Under the pieces are notes generated by a model. The model ran no database searches and was not told the origin of the DNA. It saw only the letters and a program-made list of their open reading frames with translations. Shown here piece after piece: positions 60,425 through 64,000 of a stretch of DNA of 64,000 bases; position 1 is the stretch's first letter; every line of letters starts with the position of its first letter. This stretch comes from Neoarius graeffei (taxonomy: Eukaryota > Chordata > Actinopteri > Siluriformes > Ariidae), in contig NC_083570.1 of the NCBI RefSeq assembly GCF_027579695.1, forward strand, positions 11,783,051 through 11,847,050. Reading direction: 5' to 3'. A program made the translations under genes and the position numbers.

Positions 60425-60537
60425 ATATTAAAGATTATAAAGTAACTCTCGGCTTGGACTGAGTCTCTGACACAAGTTACACAGTAATTTTATAGTTTAG
60501 TAATTGTGTGTGTGTGTGTGTGTGTGTGTGTTTCCAG
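60425..60537 (+). promoter_or_regulatory. lin28b: UG-repeat 3' splice region of lin28b intron 2
   Basis: A (GT)n tract of about 12 units at 60507-60530 is followed immediately by tttccag and exon 3. The usual long polypyrimidine tract is replaced by GU repeats plus a very short pyrimidine run. GU-rich tracts at 3' splice sites can bind TDP-43 or CELF proteins; such an effect here is inference. Confidence 0.55.
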
Positions 60538-60725
60538 AGTAAACTGGTGATGGAGGGATTTCGGAGCCTGAGGGAAGGCGAGCAGGTGGAGTTCACCTTT
60601 AAAAGGTCCAGTAAAGGGCTTGAGTCGCTCAGGGTAACGGGGCCCGGGGGCGGACCCTGCTCCGGCAGTGAGCGACGCCCCAAAGGCAAGGCCCCGCCCC
60701 CGAAACGCAAACCAAAGGGAGACCG
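60538..60725 (+). CDS. lin28b: lin28b coding exon 3: second half of cold-shock domain and basic linker
   Basis: Encodes model residues 64-125 and two bases of the next Arg codon. SKLVMEGFRSLREGEQVEFT and KGLESLRVTGPGG complete the cold-shock domain that binds the let-7 precursor terminal loop. CSGSERRPKGK and KRKPKGDR form the basic linker leading to the two CCHC zinc knuckles. SKLVMEGF, PC-x-GSERRPKGK and KRKPKGD favour LIN28B over LIN28A. The linker has an unusual APPP insert. Acceptor tttccag|agt, donor gaccg|gtgagt. The next exon (CYNCGG...) is expected to begin in phase 2; no such sequence was found before 64000, so the gene runs off the window. Confidence 0.95.
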
Positions 60726-62005
60726 GTGAGTCTGCAAAGCATCATGAGATATGTAGTTCCCATTGCATGTGTCGCTGTTTACCCTGTCCCGAATGTTTTC
60801 TGATATTTATAAAGTGAAAGAAAAGAATAAATAAAATAATAATAAAAATTATTTTATTTATCATGATGCGTTTTATTTCTGTAGGCGATATTCAGCACCT
60901 CAGTCACCATCGCCATCGCTGTTCATTTTCAAGGCTATCGAAAGAATTCACTTGCTGTTTCCTGCACAGCTTCTTTTTTTTTTTATCTATAAAGACGGCA
61001 GATTATTTCTTGAGATCAATAACTTTTCAGAACTATCACCAGAACAGGACGTGTAAAGGAACTGAGCGTGCGTGCAGCAGTGATTCCTGCTCGAGGTCTT
61101 TCACCGGACGAGTCACTGTTCCACTCCGAGCAATATTTCATTCCACTGGACTTATTACTACACTTACTATGGGCTGTCATGCAGTGTGGGCGTTACCATG
61201 GTGACACGCAAACGCTCTGTTTAGGATGTGGTTTCACTGGCGGAGCAAAAACACACAAAATATTGGGTCTGAAACGTCAGTAATGTCGTGTTCATAGAGA
61301 AGCAGCACAAATAAATCTGTAAATAAAATAAAAACGGACACGCTGTCATTAAAAAGAAAGAAAAGGTGAGAAAACGCTGCAAATTTGAGCAGCCGTTCTG
61401 AAATATTATGTATTGTTATGTGTTATGGAGCCTCAATAATAATAATTCAAAATGTTCTACCTCAAAATGAGGTACATTTTACTCATAAATGTAAATAATA
61501 AATATACATAAATACAAGAAAAAATTAATAAAATTTAATAATCCTAATTTAGGCACGTTAAAATATATAAAAAATTAAAATATATTAAGAATAAATACTC
61601 TATCTAAAAATACTACACAATAATAACAATAATAATCCAAAATGTTTTACCTCAAAATGATGCACATTTTCCTTATAAATGCAAATAATAAATATATAAA
61701 AAAATGCAAGAATAAATACAATTTAATTATCATCATTTTGCTACATTAAAATATATAAAAATTTAAACTATATTAATAAATACTCTAATTATATTTAATT
61801 ATAATTAAATATAATTTAATTATAATAATAATAATTAAAAATATTTGACCTCAAACTGATGTACATTTTACTTCTAAATATAAATAATGGATACATTAAA
61901 AAATGCAAGAATATATTAATAAAATTTAATCATCATCATTTAGTCACATTAAATTTATTACAGTTTAAAATAAAAAAAAACCTCTATAATCTAAAAATGC
62001 TACGC

Positions 62006-62039
<34 letters not shown>

Positions 62040-62048
62040 CATTATGTC

Positions 62049-62089
<41 letters not shown>

Positions 62090-62277
62090 AATAATATTTG
62101 ATAGTGTGCAATATTAATATATTTAAATACATGTCTATTTTAATAATGCATTGTTTCTTTTTCTGTTTTTTTTTCTTTTGCTGATGTCATTGATTGAGTC
62201 GATGGTCTGATACCAGTTGCCATGGTGATTGTTCCATTGTGGAACAATTAACAGTCGAATATGGGTTTGTCATGTTG

Positions 62278-62327
<50 letters not shown>

Positions 62328-63672
62328 AATGATGTTGACATTTTTTAAATGACGATAAAAAGGATTTCAGGTTAATCCGTGAGTGTGTAAAACTGAGTAG
62401 AGTTGAGTAGAATTGAGCCGTGTGTGAGAGAAAACGCTGTTTCAGTAGCGCTGCAGGAGATGTGGTGATTCAGTGTGATGTGATGAGGCTGTGAATCAGA
62501 AGCCTGGCGCTCTGTACGGCATCTGTTAGTGTGTGTGTGTGAGATCTGAGCGCTGTTGCACTGGACTCATCCAGAAATAGACACACGGTGGGTGTTGATG
62601 CTTCATCAGTTTGTATATTATACTTGCGTGTGTATCATGGGTGCGTGCGTTTCCTTCACAACAAAACAAAAAAGATTTATAATTATAGATTTATAATATA
62701 TATAAAAAAAATTCTAATTAATCTAATAAAAATCTAATTAATAAAATAAATCAAATTTCTCTCAAATCGTACTGTAAATGTAAAATGCTTGAGCTACATT
62801 ATTAACTCAACATCTTTCTATTAATTTTCTGTGTAGCACTGATTTTGGGGCGGAGCTATCTTTATGCTCAGATTGTGACATAATGATGTCATCTCCGCTG
62901 ATTAAGCCAATCGCATCCGATATGCAAATCACGATATGTAGAGAACGTTTGTGTGATTTTCATAGGTGGTGATGACGATGTTTGTGGTTGATAAAAACGT
63001 GCGAGAGAAAACATTTTTTTGTGTTTTTTTCGTATCAACAGCAAGAAGTTTAATTAGCCTTACTGAGAAAGAAAGAACTGAACGCAAAGCATGCAAAATT
63101 ATCACTTAAATCTTACTGCCTGCTCTCGGAGACATGTTGATGTGAGTGACACCGTTGGTGACACGCCCCCAGTTCTTACGAATAGTGATCACGGCACTGA
63201 GGCCGCGTTCACCCAGTAATTACAATATGATATTTCTGACAGGTAGCATTAGATCGTCACGTTTGGTACTTGGAAACCATCATGCTTAGCTAGCAGGCTA
63301 ATTTTGCTAAACAAAATGGTGGTCGTTATTGTTATACAACTGACATAGATCAGTGAGAAAGTGATGTGAGCTAGTTAGTTTATTCGCCATGTTAGCTAAT
63401 TAGCAGGGATTAGCAATGGTGTGAGGATGTGGGTGTTTCTAATTTGAATATTTATGCATGTTTATTTTCCTTGCATTTTAATGAGGGGTAGAAGTGGACA
63501 TTACTCAGCACTTTGTTGTAGTTTCTTGGACATTACAACATTAAAGGGTCTGTTGTTGTTGTTTCTCTTTTGATTATTCTTTTATGGCTATTTGGGACTG
63601 AATTTTCATTTTCCAAATTTCTTTTTCTTCACCGGGTTTAATTTGGGGCAGTCTTCACGAAGCCTTGTCATA
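60726..63672 (+). other. lin28b: lin28b intron 3 (start), no exon seen
   Basis: Contains a tandemly repeated block at 61440-61990 (aaaatg-tacctcaaa-tgatgtacattttac recurs near 61450, 61640 and 61850), TAA run near 62008-62036, (TA)n at 62052-62084 and (GT)n at 62282-62325. I searched for a zinc-knuckle exon (CYNCGG) and did not find one. Confidence 0.5.
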
Positions 63673-64000
63673 CAGTGGTGCTTGAAAGTTTGTGAGCCCT
63701 TTAGAATTTTCGATATTTCTGCATAAATATGACCGAAAACATCATCAGATTTTCACACAAGTCCTAAAAGTAGATAAAGAGAACCCAGTTAAACAAATGA
63801 GACAAAAATATTATACTCGGTCATTTAGTTATTGAGGAAAATGATCCAATATTACATATCTGTGAGTGGCAAAAGTATGTGAACCTTTGCTTTCAGTATC
63901 TGGTGTGACCCCCTTGTGCAGCAATAACTGCAACTAAACGTTTGCGGTAACTGTTGATCAGTCCTGCACACCGGCTTGGAGGAATTTTAGCCCGTTCCTC
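63673..64000 (-). mobile_element. Tc1-like transposon, left end (cut by window edge)
   Basis: The TIR begins cagtggtgcttgaaagtttg after TA (63671-63672), a common teleost Tc1-like end. The transposase C-terminus follows on the minus strand. The rest lies beyond 64000. Confidence 0.88.
63893..64000 (-). CDS. Tc1-like transposase, C-terminal 35 residues (partial)
   Basis: On the minus strand the frame enters from beyond the window and ends at the stop at 63895-63893. The visible residues include EERAKIPPSRCAGLINSYRK and end VIAAQGGHTRY. This is the typical C-terminal tail of one fish Tc1-like transposase group. Its subfamily differs from the 9557-10653 transposase, which ends differently. The catalytic region is outside the window, so intactness cannot be judged; the visible part is open. 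Confidence 0.85.
   Translation of the reverse strand, partial: EERAKIPPSRCAGLINSYRKRLVAVIAAQGGHTRY

Larger units (their letters stand above)
21404..60537 (+). other. lin28b: lin28b intron 2 (39.1 kb), rich in satellites and transposons
   Basis: It is bounded by cag|gtgagt at 21403/21404 and tgtttccag|agt at 60537/60538. It interrupts the cold-shock domain between VFVHQ and SKLVMEGF, a conserved position in LIN28 genes. About a third is one purine-rich minisatellite (45.2-57.0 kb). Much of the rest is DNA transposons, SINEs and microsatellites. No other host gene was recognised inside it. Confidence 0.85.

Noticed and set aside
21225..60725. Assignment as lin28a
   Set aside because: MAEGG start, FISM, SKLVMEGF, GSERRPKGK and KRKPKGD all fit LIN28B better; LIN28A usually has FLSM and SKLHMEGF.
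60863..61283. Frames after exon 3 as a possible zinc-knuckle exon
   Set aside because: They contain Cys and His but no CX2CX4HX4C spacing and no CYNCGG motif.

Overview
This window is vertebrate nuclear DNA, almost certainly from a teleost fish. It is AT-rich and dense in microsatellites. It carries four copies of a tRNA-derived SINE, many cut-and-paste DNA transposon remnants (Tc1/mariner, hAT, PIF/Harbinger-like, TTAA-target), and one recognisable host gene split by very long introns. The species cannot be read from the sequence. The SINE and Tc1 families are of types common in teleosts, and a catfish-like genome is possible but not shown.

The host gene is lin28b on the + strand. Three coding exons join in frame. 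Exon 1 is 10 coding bases (20577-20586, M-A-E-G). Exon 2 (21225-21403) and exon 3 (60538-60725) together encode the cold-shock domain and the basic linker. The zinc-knuckle exon expected next is not seen and should lie beyond 64000. Intron 1 is 638 bp. Intron 2 is 39,134 bp and holds most of the window's unusual sequence.

Layout. 1-20.1 kb is intergenic and upstream: a partial TTAA-flanked element, a mariner remnant, two nested SINEs each carrying an inserted transposon (2.56-4.53 kb), a compound TCTA-repeat satellite (6.2-8.3 kb), a 3.7 kb Tc1 element with a frameshifted transposase (9.4-13.1 kb), and a 576 bp near-perfect palindrome (16.2-16.75 kb). 20.1-21.4 kb holds the putative lin28b promoter and exons 1-2. 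21.4-37 kb of intron 2 is nested DNA transposons, several with exact target-site duplications, carrying a captured RecQ-helicase fragment and KIAA1958/Crypton-like fragments. 37-45 kb has dinucleotide and TC-rich repeats split by two further transposons, then unremarkable intron. 45.2-57.0 kb is one almost unbroken purine-rich minisatellite of about 11.8 kb with higher-order duplications. 58.9-60.4 kb is a hAT element with a zinc-finger transposase exon fragment. 60.5 kb is exon 3. The window ends inside a Tc1 element whose transposase C-terminus is the last coding fragment.

There is no RNA gene, CRISPR array or operon. The long open frames in the satellite (up to 575 codons of R/E/S/Q/K/Y) are products of the repeat and not credible genes. 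I did not find a new multi-gene system. The most notable points are the size and structure of lin28b intron 2, its possible effect on splicing, and the readable insertion order of the nested transposons.
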